The position numbers and the translations under genes were made by a program. Shown here piece by piece: positions 41,163 to 49,340 of a DNA stretch of 64,000 bases. The stretch covers positions 1-64,000 of the forward strand of contig JAWKRB010000022.1 in assembly GCA_041389885.1 (NCBI GenBank), in the 5' to 3' direction. Under the pieces are notes generated by a model. That model ran no database searches, had not been told where the DNA came from, and saw nothing but the letters and a program-made list of their open reading frames with translations. Numbering within the stretch: the stretch's first letter is position 1; every line of letters starts with the position of its first letter. Source of the stretch: JAWKRB01 sp041389885 (GTDB lineage Bacteria > Myxococcota_A > Polyangia > Polyangiales > Ga0077539).

Positions 41163-41996
41163 ATGAACGTGTTCAAGTCTCAGGCGACGCGGCACCTCGT
41201 GGTCCGGGTCCACCGCGAGGAGAGCGTCATCGAGGCGATCCACGACCTCTGCGAGAAGGAGTCGGTGTCGGCCGCGACGGTCACCGGGCACGGCCTCCTC
41301 GAGTCGGTTCGCTTCGACGTGTTCGACCCGCGCTCGCGCACCTACGGCGACGCCCGCGGCTTCGTGGGCGCGCTCGAGCTGCTCTCGATCACCGGCCACG
41401 TCAGCGCGTCCGAGCGCGAGCTCGACGTGCACCTCCACGCGACGATCGCCCGAGACACAGACAACGGACTGCAGGTCCTCGGCGGCCGTCTCCTCGACGC
41501 GAACGCCATCGCGGTGGAGCTCACCGTCGCGGTGCACGACGACCTCGTGCTCACCCGCGTCCCCGAGAAGGACTCGGGGCTGCTCACCTGGCGCGGGGCG
41601 CCCGCCGCGGCGCCGCGGGAGGAGCCCCGACGCGCGTCCCGCGAGCGCGAGCCCGAGCCCGCGCGCGAGCGCCCGGCGCCCTCGTCGCCGCCGCCGCCGT
41701 CGTCGGGCTCGAAGCTCTCCCTCGCCGAGGTCGCGCGGCAGCTCGAGGCGATGCCCGCGAAGCGCGTGCGAGACCCGGTCGACGACGAAGACACCGTGAT
41801 CGAGAAGGGCGACGTGCTGATCCACCCCACCTGGGGCGAGACCGAGGTCGTGCGCGAGGAGGACCCTGGGCAGTACGTGATCCGCCTCGCGCGGAGCGGC
41901 GCCTTCAAGACCATTCGCGTCGACATCTTCGAGGTGTCTCTGCGCGGCGCTCGCGGCTCGAAGTCGGTCTACGACCTCAAGCCCCGGCGCGGCTGA
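41163..41996 (+). CDS. DUF296 (PCC/PPC) domain protein with a C-terminal extension
   Basis: 277 residues. Residues 1-140 match the PCC/DUF296 fold (HLVVRVHREESVIEAIHDLC, ATVTGHGLLESVRF, ALELLSITGHVSASERELDV, HLHATIA), known in plant AT-hook proteins and in bacterial single-domain proteins. A basic Pro/Arg/Ser-rich linker (145-180) leads to a helical segment and then a small beta-domain (IEKGDVLIHPTWGETEVV, YVIRLARSGAFKTIRVDIFE), which is not part of the standard bacterial family. DNA or nucleotide binding is possible. The 3' end overlaps the convergent phosphatase gene by 20 bases. Confidence 0.8.
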   Translation: MNVFKSQATRHLVVRVHREESVIEAIHDLCEKESVSAATVTGHGLLESVRFDVFDPRSRTYGDARGFVGALELLSITGHVSASERELDVHLHATIARDTDNGLQVLGGRLLDANAIAVELTVAVHDDLVLTRVPEKDSGLLTWRGAPAAAPREEPRRASREREPEPARERPAPSSPPPPSSGSKLSLAEVARQLEAMPAKRVRDPVDDEDTVIEKGDVLIHPTWGETEVVREEDPGQYVIRLARSGAFKTIRVDIFEVSLRGARGSKSVYDLKPRRG

Positions 41997-43377
41997 CCCG
42001 ACGGCGCGCGAGCAGCGCGAGGCCCAGGCCCGCGAGGGCCGTCCACGCGCCGCTCCGTCCGGCGACGTGGAGGCCCGGCGCGCCGCAGAGGCAGCTCCGG
42101 GCCACGTGCAGCCGGGGCACCACGGGCGCGGCGGGCGTGAGGATCTCGTCGTCGACGGCGGGGGTGAACACGGCCACCCGCCGCGGCCGCGCGTGCGCGC
42201 GCGCCTGGTCGTGGCGGATCACGAAGCGGTCGAGCACGGTGCCGTCGGGGCGCACGGCGGTGAGCGTCAGCTTGTTGAACTCGGCGTCGACGCGCACGTA
42301 GTGGTGCTGCCGCGCGAAGACCTGGGTGTACCTGCGCTCGCGCCGCGCGTCGTAGAGCGGCGCGCCGCTGCCGCCGGTGACGATGTAGCGCAGACCGTGG
42401 TCCTCGCCGCGCTCGTAGATGTGGTCGTGACCGGCGACGACGAGGTCGACGTTGTAGCGCCGAAAGAGGTCGCCCAGGCGCGCGGCGCGAAAGACGGGGT
42501 TCTCGCCGTGCGGCCCGCTGCTGTGCAGCCCCCAGTGCGTCGCGACGATGAGAAAATCGTGGGGGCTCTGACGCCGCGCCTCGCGGAGCTCGCTCTCGAG
42601 CCAGCCCCTCATCCGCGGCGAGGACCAGTTGTCGTACGCGTTGGCGAGCACCATGCGCACGTTGCCGTACCGGATGGTGTAGTCGAGCTCGGGGCGGGGA
42701 GACTCGTCGGAGGCGTGCACGTAGCGGCGAAAGTTCGCGATGCCCCGGGGCGAGTTCGCGCGCAGCTCGTGGTTGCCCACCACGGGGATGAACACCGAGT
42801 CGCGCAGCAGCGGGCTCTCGATCTGAAAGAACTGCTGCCAGTGGTTCTCGTTGCGGCCGTCGTGCACGAGGTCGCCGGTGTGCACCACGAAGTCGGCGCC
42901 TTCGCGCTGCATCGCGCGGATCACCGCGCTGTGAGAGCGCGCGTTGGTGCGGGTGTCTCCGTAGAGCAGGAACCTGAACGCGTCGCTGTACTCCGACGGG
43001 GTGCCGAAGGTGCCTCGCACCGCGTCCATGCCCGGGCCTCGCACCTCATACTGGTACCTCGCGCCTGGGAGGAGCGACGTGAGCCGGACCTCGTGCAGGG
43101 TCGTCTCGGCCTCGTCGGTGCGCTCGACCGCGTCGGGCGCGCGGCTCCCCGAGGGGACCAGCTGCCACGCGCGCACCGTGACGGGGCCGGGGGAGGTGCG
43201 CTCGATGAGCAGGGTCATCGCCGTCGGCGTCGGGTCCATCACCCACGGACCCTTGCGCACGCCGCGCTCGGCCCTCGCCGCGGAGGGCGCCGCCGCGAGG
43301 GCCACGCCGAGAGAAAGCGCCGCCCACGCCCTGCGACGGGTGTAGGTGCGTGTAGGTCGGAGCTCCAGCGGCGGCAC
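41977..43377 (-). CDS. Purple-acid-phosphatase-like metallophosphoesterase with MYXO-CTERM-like tail
   Basis: 466 residues with a signal peptide (LSLGVALAAAPSAARA), a fibronectin-like domain (GPWVMDPTPTAMTLLIERTS, LPGARYQYEVRG) and a calcineurin-like domain with LYGDTRTN, VHTGDLVHDG, VVGNHELRA, ATHWGLHSSG and VVAGHDHIYERG; all metal-ligand motifs are present. The C-terminus has a Cys motif (SCLCGAPG), a hydrophobic helix (AWTALAGLGLALLA) and Arg residues (RRRVSR), the layout of MYXO-CTERM sorting tails, which implies surface display and processing. It is likely a surface phosphatase or nucleotidase. TAGCTT lies seven bases before its GTG. Confidence 0.85.
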   Translation of the reverse strand: MPPLELRPTRTYTRRRAWAALSLGVALAAAPSAARAERGVRKGPWVMDPTPTAMTLLIERTSPGPVTVRAWQLVPSGSRAPDAVERTDEAETTLHEVRLTSLLPGARYQYEVRGPGMDAVRGTFGTPSEYSDAFRFLLYGDTRTNARSHSAVIRAMQREGADFVVHTGDLVHDGRNENHWQQFFQIESPLLRDSVFIPVVGNHELRANSPRGIANFRRYVHASDESPRPELDYTIRYGNVRMVLANAYDNWSSPRMRGWLESELREARRQSPHDFLIVATHWGLHSSGPHGENPVFRAARLGDLFRRYNVDLVVAGHDHIYERGEDHGLRYIVTGGSGAPLYDARRERRYTQVFARQHHYVRVDAEFNKLTLTAVRPDGTVLDRFVIRHDQARAHARPRRVAVFTPAVDDEILTPAAPVVPRLHVARSCLCGAPGLHVAGRSGAWTALAGLGLALLARRRVSRAGA

Positions 43378-43453
43378 GATCTACAAGCTAACGCCACCAG
43401 AACCCGAGCACACGCAAGTTTCTGTCAACGATTCGCGTGGTCGGGTGTAGGCG

Positions 43454-44386
43454 TCATGTCGCTCGCACCCTGGGGTCGAGCAGGGCGGCGGTGACGTCGG
43501 CGAAGAAGCTCCCGAGCTGAATGCCGAGCGACGCGAAGAGCACGGTGCCCATGACCATCGGGAGGTCGTTGCCCGTGATGGACTCGTAGGCGAGGCGGCC
43601 GACGCCGGGCCAGGCGAAGATCGCCTCGGTGACGATGGCGCCGGTGAAGAGGCCGCCGAACGAGAGCCCCACGGCGGTGACCACCGGGAGCAGCGCGTTG
43701 CGCAGCCCGTGCCGCACGACGACGGCGGGCTCCGAGAGCCCCTTGGCTCGCGCGGTGCGAACGAAGTCGCTGCGCAGCACGTCGATGAGCTCGCTGCGGA
43801 GCACCCGCGCCTGGTACGCCATGCCGAGGGTGCCGAGGACCATCGCGGGCAGGATCGCGTGGCGCAGGTGCTCCAGGGGCGTGGCGCCGTATCCCCCGAG
43901 GGGGAACCACCCGAGCTGCCAGGCGAACACGAAGAGCGCGAGCTTGCCCGTCAGAAAGGTGGGAGAGGAGATGCCGAAGAAGGTCCCGGCCATGAGCAGG
44001 CGCGCCCCGCGGGTGCCGTCTCGGGCGGCGGCGAAGGTGCCCACGGCGATCCCCACGGTGAGCTCGAAGCCCAGCGCGATGAGCCCGAGCAGCAGCGTTC
44101 GGGGGAAGCGCTCGGCGAGGAGCGAGGTGACCGGGCGTCGGTACCGATAGCTCTGCCCGAGGTCGCCCCGAGCGAGTCGCTGGAGGTAGTACCCGTACTG
44201 CACGGTCCTGGGTCGGTCGAGGTGGTAGTGCCGCTCGATCGCCCGCAGGTCGCGCGCCGAGGCGTGGGGGCCGCCGATCATCCTCGCGGGGCTCCCGACG
44301 CCCAGCATCCCGAAGAACGTCGCGCTGCCCACGACCCAGAGCACGAGCGCCATCCAGCCCAGCCTGCGCAGCACGAAGCGGATCAT
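43454..44386 (-). CDS. Peptide/nickel-type ABC transporter permease (DppB-like)
   Basis: 310 residues, start at the ATG at 44386 overlapping the upstream stop (ATGA). About six membrane helices and the conserved ABC loop DFVRTARAKGLSEPAVVVRH; SFGGLFTGAIVTEAIFAWPG near the end is typical of DppB. With the DppC-like and solute-binding genes upstream it forms an oligopeptide importer. No ATPase gene is seen in the cluster. Confidence 0.9.
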   Translation of the reverse strand: MIRFVLRRLGWMALVLWVVGSATFFGMLGVGSPARMIGGPHASARDLRAIERHYHLDRPRTVQYGYYLQRLARGDLGQSYRYRRPVTSLLAERFPRTLLLGLIALGFELTVGIAVGTFAAARDGTRGARLLMAGTFFGISSPTFLTGKLALFVFAWQLGWFPLGGYGATPLEHLRHAILPAMVLGTLGMAYQARVLRSELIDVLRSDFVRTARAKGLSEPAVVVRHGLRNALLPVVTAVGLSFGGLFTGAIVTEAIFAWPGVGRLAYESITGNDLPMVMGTVLFASLGIQLGSFFADVTAALLDPRVRAT

Positions 44387-46113
44387 GGCGACTGCGCTCC
44401 GAGGGGTCGCGCGGCCATCGCGAGGGCCCCGTAGGCGCGCTGGGCGGACGCGCGCTCGCGGGTCCAGCGGCGCCGCGGCAGGTCGAGCCACGCGTCGCCG
44501 ACCCAGTCGTTCCAGACGGGGTGCGGCACCCATCCCCGGAGGTACGGCTGCGTCACGCTCACCGCCACGGGGGTGTACACGAACACCCACGGGGCGTCGT
44601 CGAGGAGCATGTCCTCGGCGCGTTGGTAGAGCGCCACGCGCCGCCGAGGGTCGAGCTCGGAGTGCGCTGCGTCGAGGGTCTCGTCGAGCCTCGGGTTCGC
44701 GTAGAACGCGTGGTTCGAGCTGTTCTCGTCGCGAATTCCGCGGCTGTGAAAGTTGGGCTCGATGAAATTCGCCGGGTCGGGGTAGTCCATCTGCCAGCCG
44801 TCAAAGGCCATCTGCACCGTGTTCGGCACGCCCAGGGCGGAGTAGTACACCGACAGGGACGCCTGCCGGATGCGCGCGTGAAGCCCCACCCGGCGAAGGT
44901 CGCCCTGGATCATCTGCGCCAGGAGGGACGCGCCGTCTCCGCTGGTGGTCCAGAGGTCGAAGGGCTCGGCGACGCCGTCGGGGTGACCCGCGAGGGCCAT
45001 CTCTCGCCGCGCCCGCTCGAGGTCGAAGCGCTGGGCGCGCGGGTTGTCGGCCCGATACCCCGCGATGGTCGGCGGGTAGAGCGCCCCCGCGGCCCGGATG
45101 CGCCCGTTGCGCATGCGCGCGAGGGCCTCGCGGTCGATCGCCGCCGCCACCGCCCGGCGCACGTGCACGTTGTCGAAGGGCCGCATGCGCGTGTTCATCA
45201 TGAACGCGCCGATGAGGGGGACGTCGGCGCGGTGCGTCTGCGCGAGCCACGCGGCGTGACGGCGCAGCCAGAGCCAGTCGGCGGTGGCGACACCGTAGTT
45301 CGAGACGTAATCGAGGTCCCCCGCGAGGAGCCGCATGAACTGCAGGTGCGGCGGCACCGACAGCTCGAAGATCACCCCGTCCAGGTGAACGCGCGGGGCG
45401 GAGTGGTGGTAGGGGTTGCGCGCGAAGACCATGCGCGTGGCCTTCTCCCACCGCGTGAGCGCGAAGGGGCCGGTGCCCACGGGCTCCTGGCCGAAGCGCT
45501 CGTCTCCGAGCCGCTCGACCACCTCGCGCGGCACCGGCGCGGCGAAGCGCATGGCGAGCACGTGGAGAAAGGTGGGGTCGGGCCGCGCGAGGCGAAAGCT
45601 CACCGTGCGGGGGTCGGGGCAGCGGACCCCCGCGAGGCGGCGCGACGCGCCCTCGCGAAACGCGTCGAAGCCCTCGATGAGCCGGTAGTTCTCCGCCCCC
45701 GGCGAGGCGAGGCGGCGCGCGTCGAGCAGCCGCTCCATGGAGTAGCGAACGTCGTCGCACTGGAGGGCGCGCCCGTTCGAGAAGCGCGCGTCGGGGCGGA
45801 GGTGAAAGGTGTAGCGGCGGCCGTCGTCCGAGACCTCCCAGCGCTCGGCGAGGTCAGGCACGATCTCGGTGCTGCGCGGCCCGTAGCTCACCAGGGTGTC
45901 GAAGATCAGCCGGGTGGGGATCGCCGCCACGGTGTCTTGCGCGAGGGCGGGGTCGGCGGTGTTCACGTCGGCGTCGTACGCGAAGCGGAGCACGCCCCCC
46001 CGGCGCGGCGTGCTCGCGCCCGCGCCGGCCCAGGGCGGGGTCGGGTGGGGCTCGCGGCACCCCGCGAGGGCCGCGAGCACCAGGGCGAGCTCAGGCCTTC
46101 GGGTCCAGCGCAT
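44383..46113 (-). CDS. Oligopeptide-type extracellular solute-binding lipoprotein (SBP_bac_5)
   Basis: 576 residues, lipoprotein signal ELALVLAALAGCREP. It has the family signature RRGGVLRFAYDADVNTADPA, YTFHLRPDARFSNGRAL and PVGTGPFALTRWEK, as in DppA/OppA. Its 5' end overlaps the upstream DppC-like gene by 23 bases and its 3' end the DppB-like gene by four, so the three are tightly cotranslated, with the binding protein between the permeases. Confidence 0.92.
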   Translation of the reverse strand: MRWTRRPELALVLAALAGCREPHPTPPWAGAGASTPRRGGVLRFAYDADVNTADPALAQDTVAAIPTRLIFDTLVSYGPRSTEIVPDLAERWEVSDDGRRYTFHLRPDARFSNGRALQCDDVRYSMERLLDARRLASPGAENYRLIEGFDAFREGASRRLAGVRCPDPRTVSFRLARPDPTFLHVLAMRFAAPVPREVVERLGDERFGQEPVGTGPFALTRWEKATRMVFARNPYHHSAPRVHLDGVIFELSVPPHLQFMRLLAGDLDYVSNYGVATADWLWLRRHAAWLAQTHRADVPLIGAFMMNTRMRPFDNVHVRRAVAAAIDREALARMRNGRIRAAGALYPPTIAGYRADNPRAQRFDLERARREMALAGHPDGVAEPFDLWTTSGDGASLLAQMIQGDLRRVGLHARIRQASLSVYYSALGVPNTVQMAFDGWQMDYPDPANFIEPNFHSRGIRDENSSNHAFYANPRLDETLDAAHSELDPRRRVALYQRAEDMLLDDAPWVFVYTPVAVSVTQPYLRGWVPHPVWNDWVGDAWLDLPRRRWTRERASAQRAYGALAMAARPLGAQSP

Positions 46114-46948
46114 CGCGCAGCCCTTCGCCGAGGAGGTTGAACCCGAACACCGTGAGCAGGATCGCCAGCCCTGGCGCCACCGCGAGGCGCGGCGCCAGCC
46201 GCGTGAGGGGCTCGGACTCCTGCAGCATCGATCCCCACGACGCGGTCGGAGGCGCGACCCCGACGCCGAGGTAGGTGAGCACGCTCTCGGCGATGATCAT
46301 CTCGGCGATGACCGTCGTCGCGATGACGATCACCAGCGACGCGAGGTTGGGCAGGATGTGCCGCCCCAGCACCCTCGCGTGCGACGCGCCGAGGGCGCGG
46401 GCGGCGGCCACGAAGTCCATCGCCCGGAGCTGCATCGTGCGCGCCCGCACCTGCCGCGCCATCGAGGGCCAGGCGAGGCCGCCGAGCACCGCGAAGATCA
46501 CCCAGGGCCTCGGGTGGGCGATGATCCGGTTGAGCGCCATCACCACCAGCAGGAACGGGAACGACATCAGCGCGTCGACGGAGCGCATGAGCACCGCGTC
46601 GACCACCCCGCCGAAGTACCCCGCCAGCACCCCCACCCCGACGCCCACGACGGCGACCACGAGGGTCGCGCCGGCGGCCACGGCGAGGGAGATCCGCGCG
46701 CCGAACAGCAGCCGTGAGAGCAGGCAGCGGCCCACGGCGTCGGCCCCCAGCGGGAGCGAGCGAGACGGCCCCTCGGGCAGCCCGTCGACGCCGACGATGC
46801 GCGCGCCGAGGATCTCGTCGGGGGCGTGCGGCGCGAGCCAGGGGGCGAGCAGCGCGAGGGCGCTCACCGTGAGGATGAGCGCCAGTCCCAGCATCGCACC
46901 GCGATGTGCGCGCAGCCGCTGGAGGCCGCGAGGATCGAGCAGCGCCAT
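46091..46948 (-). CDS. Peptide/nickel-type ABC transporter permease (DppC-like)
   Basis: 285 residues. RLRAHRGAMLGLALILTVSA is the usual DppC start; PLGADAVGRCLLSRLLFGAR and MDFVAAARALGASHARVLGR are its periplasmic and EAA-loop motifs. It follows the alpha/beta-hydrolase gene by 44 bases and heads the transporter part of the operon. Confidence 0.9.
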   Translation of the reverse strand: MALLDPRGLQRLRAHRGAMLGLALILTVSALALLAPWLAPHAPDEILGARIVGVDGLPEGPSRSLPLGADAVGRCLLSRLLFGARISLAVAAGATLVVAVVGVGVGVLAGYFGGVVDAVLMRSVDALMSFPFLLVVMALNRIIAHPRPWVIFAVLGGLAWPSMARQVRARTMQLRAMDFVAAARALGASHARVLGRHILPNLASLVIVIATTVIAEMIIAESVLTYLGVGVAPPTASWGSMLQESEPLTRLAPRLAVAPGLAILLTVFGFNLLGEGLRDALDPKA

Positions 46949-46992
46949 GAGCGCCGCGGATCATCGCACAGGTCGCGCCGCGCCGCGCCGCG

Positions 46993-47852
46993 CTATCGCC
47001 TCGGCGCGCCGACGAGGTGCCGCAGCAGCGCGTCGGCGGTGGGCTCGGGGGCCTCTTCGTGGGGGCAGTGCCCGGCGCGCGATGGGCTGAAGCGCGCGCC
47101 GACGATGTCGTTCGCGAGGCGCCGACCGAGGTGCGTAGGCCCTGCCGGTCGCGCTCTCCCCAGATCACCATCGTCGGCGCGCGCACCTTCGCGATGCGGG
47201 GGACCAACGCCGCGAGGTCGCTCGAATTGCGAAGCGCGCGCAGGGCGCACTCGCGCGCCTCGGGCGGGTCGAAGGCCTCGAACCACGCGTCGACCCGCGC
47301 CCGGTCGTAGGCCGCGGGCGTCGCGTAGAGGGTGTCGCGAAAGTAGCCGTGAAACGCCGCGCGGTTATAGAACTGCTTCAAGAAGAACGACCCCAGCACC
47401 GGGGTGAGGGCGAGGCGGTTCTGCAGCGCCGTCGGGCCCTTCGCGGGCGGCGTGTTGATCACCGCGAGGCGGTCGACGAACTCGGGGTGATCGGCGGCGA
47501 GGGAGAGCGCGATGGCGCCCCCGAGCCCGTGCCCGACGACGTGCGCCCGCGGCACGCCCACCCCCGCGAGGAGGTCGCACAGGGTCTCGGCGAAGGCCTC
47601 GCGGGTCAGCGCGTGACGCGTCGCCTTCTCGCTCGCGCCGAAGCCAGGCAGGTCGGGCGCGATGACCCGAAATCGGTGAGACAGCCAGGGGATCAGCCGC
47701 GACCAGCTCGTCGCGCTGGTGAACATCCCGTGCACGAGCAGCAGCGGAGGCCCTTCTCCCGCAGAGAGATAGCGCACGCGCATGCCGCGCAGCAGGAGGT
47801 CCTGCGCTTCGTACTCTGGGGTGGAGGGGGGAGCGGCGGGCGCGTCGTTCAC
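46993..47852 (-). pseudogene. Alpha/beta-hydrolase fold protein lacking the nucleophile, one frameshift
   Basis: The first 250 residues are clean from the GTG at 47852: LLLVHGMFTSATSWSRLIPW, DLPGFGAS, and VVGHGLGGAIALS, where the nucleophile elbow G-x-S-x-G has Gly109 instead of Ser. VIWGERDR gives the acid, then the frame breaks near 47140 and the continuation in another frame provides AGHCPHEEAPE with the catalytic His and a stop at 46993. The fold is of the epoxide hydrolase/esterase type, but the Ser-to-Gly change (codon GGG) cannot be a single-base error from a common Ser codon, so it may be non-hydrolytic. It heads the peptide-transporter operon. Confidence 0.75.
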
Positions 47853-47965
47853 GGCAGGGCGTCGGTGGGGGAGGGAGGAGCAGGGGGCTCTCCCCGCCCC
47901 CGGTCGTACGATAGCGCGTCTCTTCGCGTCGGGGCGGCGGGCGATCCGGAGTATTTTCCGGGGTG

Positions 47966-49291
47966 ATGACCCATGACCTCGAGGCCCTCCGGCGCGCCCT
48001 CGACCTCACGCCCCCCGGGCCCCTCCACGTCGTCGAGGGGCGGGTCACCTCGGTGCTCGGCCTCGGGGTTCGCGCGCAGATCCCTGGCGCGAGGGTCGGC
48101 GCGATGGGCGAGGTGCTGCGGCGCGACGGCGCCCCGGTGCCGGTCGAGATCGTGGGCTTCGACGAGCGGGGCGCGACGCTCCTGCCGCTCGGCGACACCG
48201 TCGGCGTCGGCCCGGGCGACCCGGTTCGTATGACCGGCTCCGTGGCCTCCATCGCGTGCGGCGAGGGGATGCTCGGGAGGGTCCTCGACGGCCGGGGCGC
48301 ACCCCTGGACGGCCGCGGCCCGCTCGCCGGCGAGACGCGCGCGAGGCCGCTGCGCGCCGAGGCCCCGGAGGCGCTCCGGAGGCAGCGCGTGCGCGAGCCG
48401 ATGCCCACGGGGGTGAGGGTGATCGACGCGATGCTCACGCTCGCGGCGGGCCAGCGCGTGGGCATCTTCGCGGGCTCGGGCGTGGGCAAGAGCGCGCTCC
48501 TCGGGCAGGTGCTCCAGGGCTGCGCGGCGGACGTGGTCGTCGTCGCCCTCGTGGGCGAGCGCGGACGCGAGGTGAGGGAGTTCCTCGACGACGTGCTCGA
48601 CCCGGCGGTGGCGCCGAGGACCGTCGCGGTCGTCGCCACCAGCGACGCCCCCGCGCTGCTGCGACTCCGCGCCGCCGAGGCCGCCACGGCCATCGCCGAG
48701 CACTTTCGCGACGAGGGCCGCGCCGTGCTGCTGCTCATGGACTCGATCACCCGCGTGGCCCGCGCGCTGCGCGACGTGGGCCTCGCCGCGGGGGAGCCCC
48801 CGGTGCGCCGGGCCCTGCCGCCCAGCGTCTTCGCCGCGCTCCCGCGGCTGCTCGAGCGCGCGGGACCCGGCGAGCGCGGGGCGATCACGGCGATCTACAC
48901 GGTGCTCGTCGAGGGGGGCGACCTCGACGAGCCGGTGGCCGACGAGGTGCGGGCGCTCCTCGACGGGCACCTCGTGCTCGACCGCGACCTGCTGGCGCGG
49001 GGGAGGGTTCCGCCGGTCGACGTCCTCGCCTCGGCGTCGAGGGTGATGGACGCCGTCACCCCCGCGTCGCAGCGCTCGGCCGCCGCGCGGGTGCGCGCGC
49101 TGCTGCACGCCCTCGAGACCCGGCGGGAGCTCATCGCGCTGGGGGCGTACACCCGCGGAAGCGACGCGCTCACCGACGAGGCGCTCTCGAAGCGCGACGC
49201 GCTCGAGGCGTTTCTCGCGCAACCGCGCGGCGAGCGGTCGAGCTGGGCCGAGGCCGTCGCGGCGCTGGAGGACCTCGCGAGGCCCCGGTAG
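47966..49291 (+). CDS. FliI/SctN-family ATPase (T3SS/flagellar export type), isolated
   Basis: 441 residues from the ATG at 47966 (a GTG immediately before is possible). Walker A GSGVGKSALLGQ, Walker B region VLLLMDSITRVARALRDVGL, then AAGEPPVRR and LPPSVFAALPRLLERAG fit the T3SS/flagellar ATPases, and the N-terminal beta-barrel (VEGRVTSVLGLGVRAQIPGA) is present. No other flagellar or secretion gene lies in the window: neighbours are a hydrolase on one side and phoH on the other. It may serve a secretion apparatus encoded elsewhere or have another role. Confidence 0.88.
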   Translation: MTHDLEALRRALDLTPPGPLHVVEGRVTSVLGLGVRAQIPGARVGAMGEVLRRDGAPVPVEIVGFDERGATLLPLGDTVGVGPGDPVRMTGSVASIACGEGMLGRVLDGRGAPLDGRGPLAGETRARPLRAEAPEALRRQRVREPMPTGVRVIDAMLTLAAGQRVGIFAGSGVGKSALLGQVLQGCAADVVVVALVGERGREVREFLDDVLDPAVAPRTVAVVATSDAPALLRLRAAEAATAIAEHFRDEGRAVLLLMDSITRVARALRDVGLAAGEPPVRRALPPSVFAALPRLLERAGPGERGAITAIYTVLVEGGDLDEPVADEVRALLDGHLVLDRDLLARGRVPPVDVLASASRVMDAVTPASQRSAAARVRALLHALETRRELIALGAYTRGSDALTDEALSKRDALEAFLAQPRGERSSWAEAVAALEDLARPR

Positions 49292-49340
49292 CGCCACGTT
49301 CTTTCGCGCGTCGGCGGGATCCAGGCTAGCGTTCGCGCTC

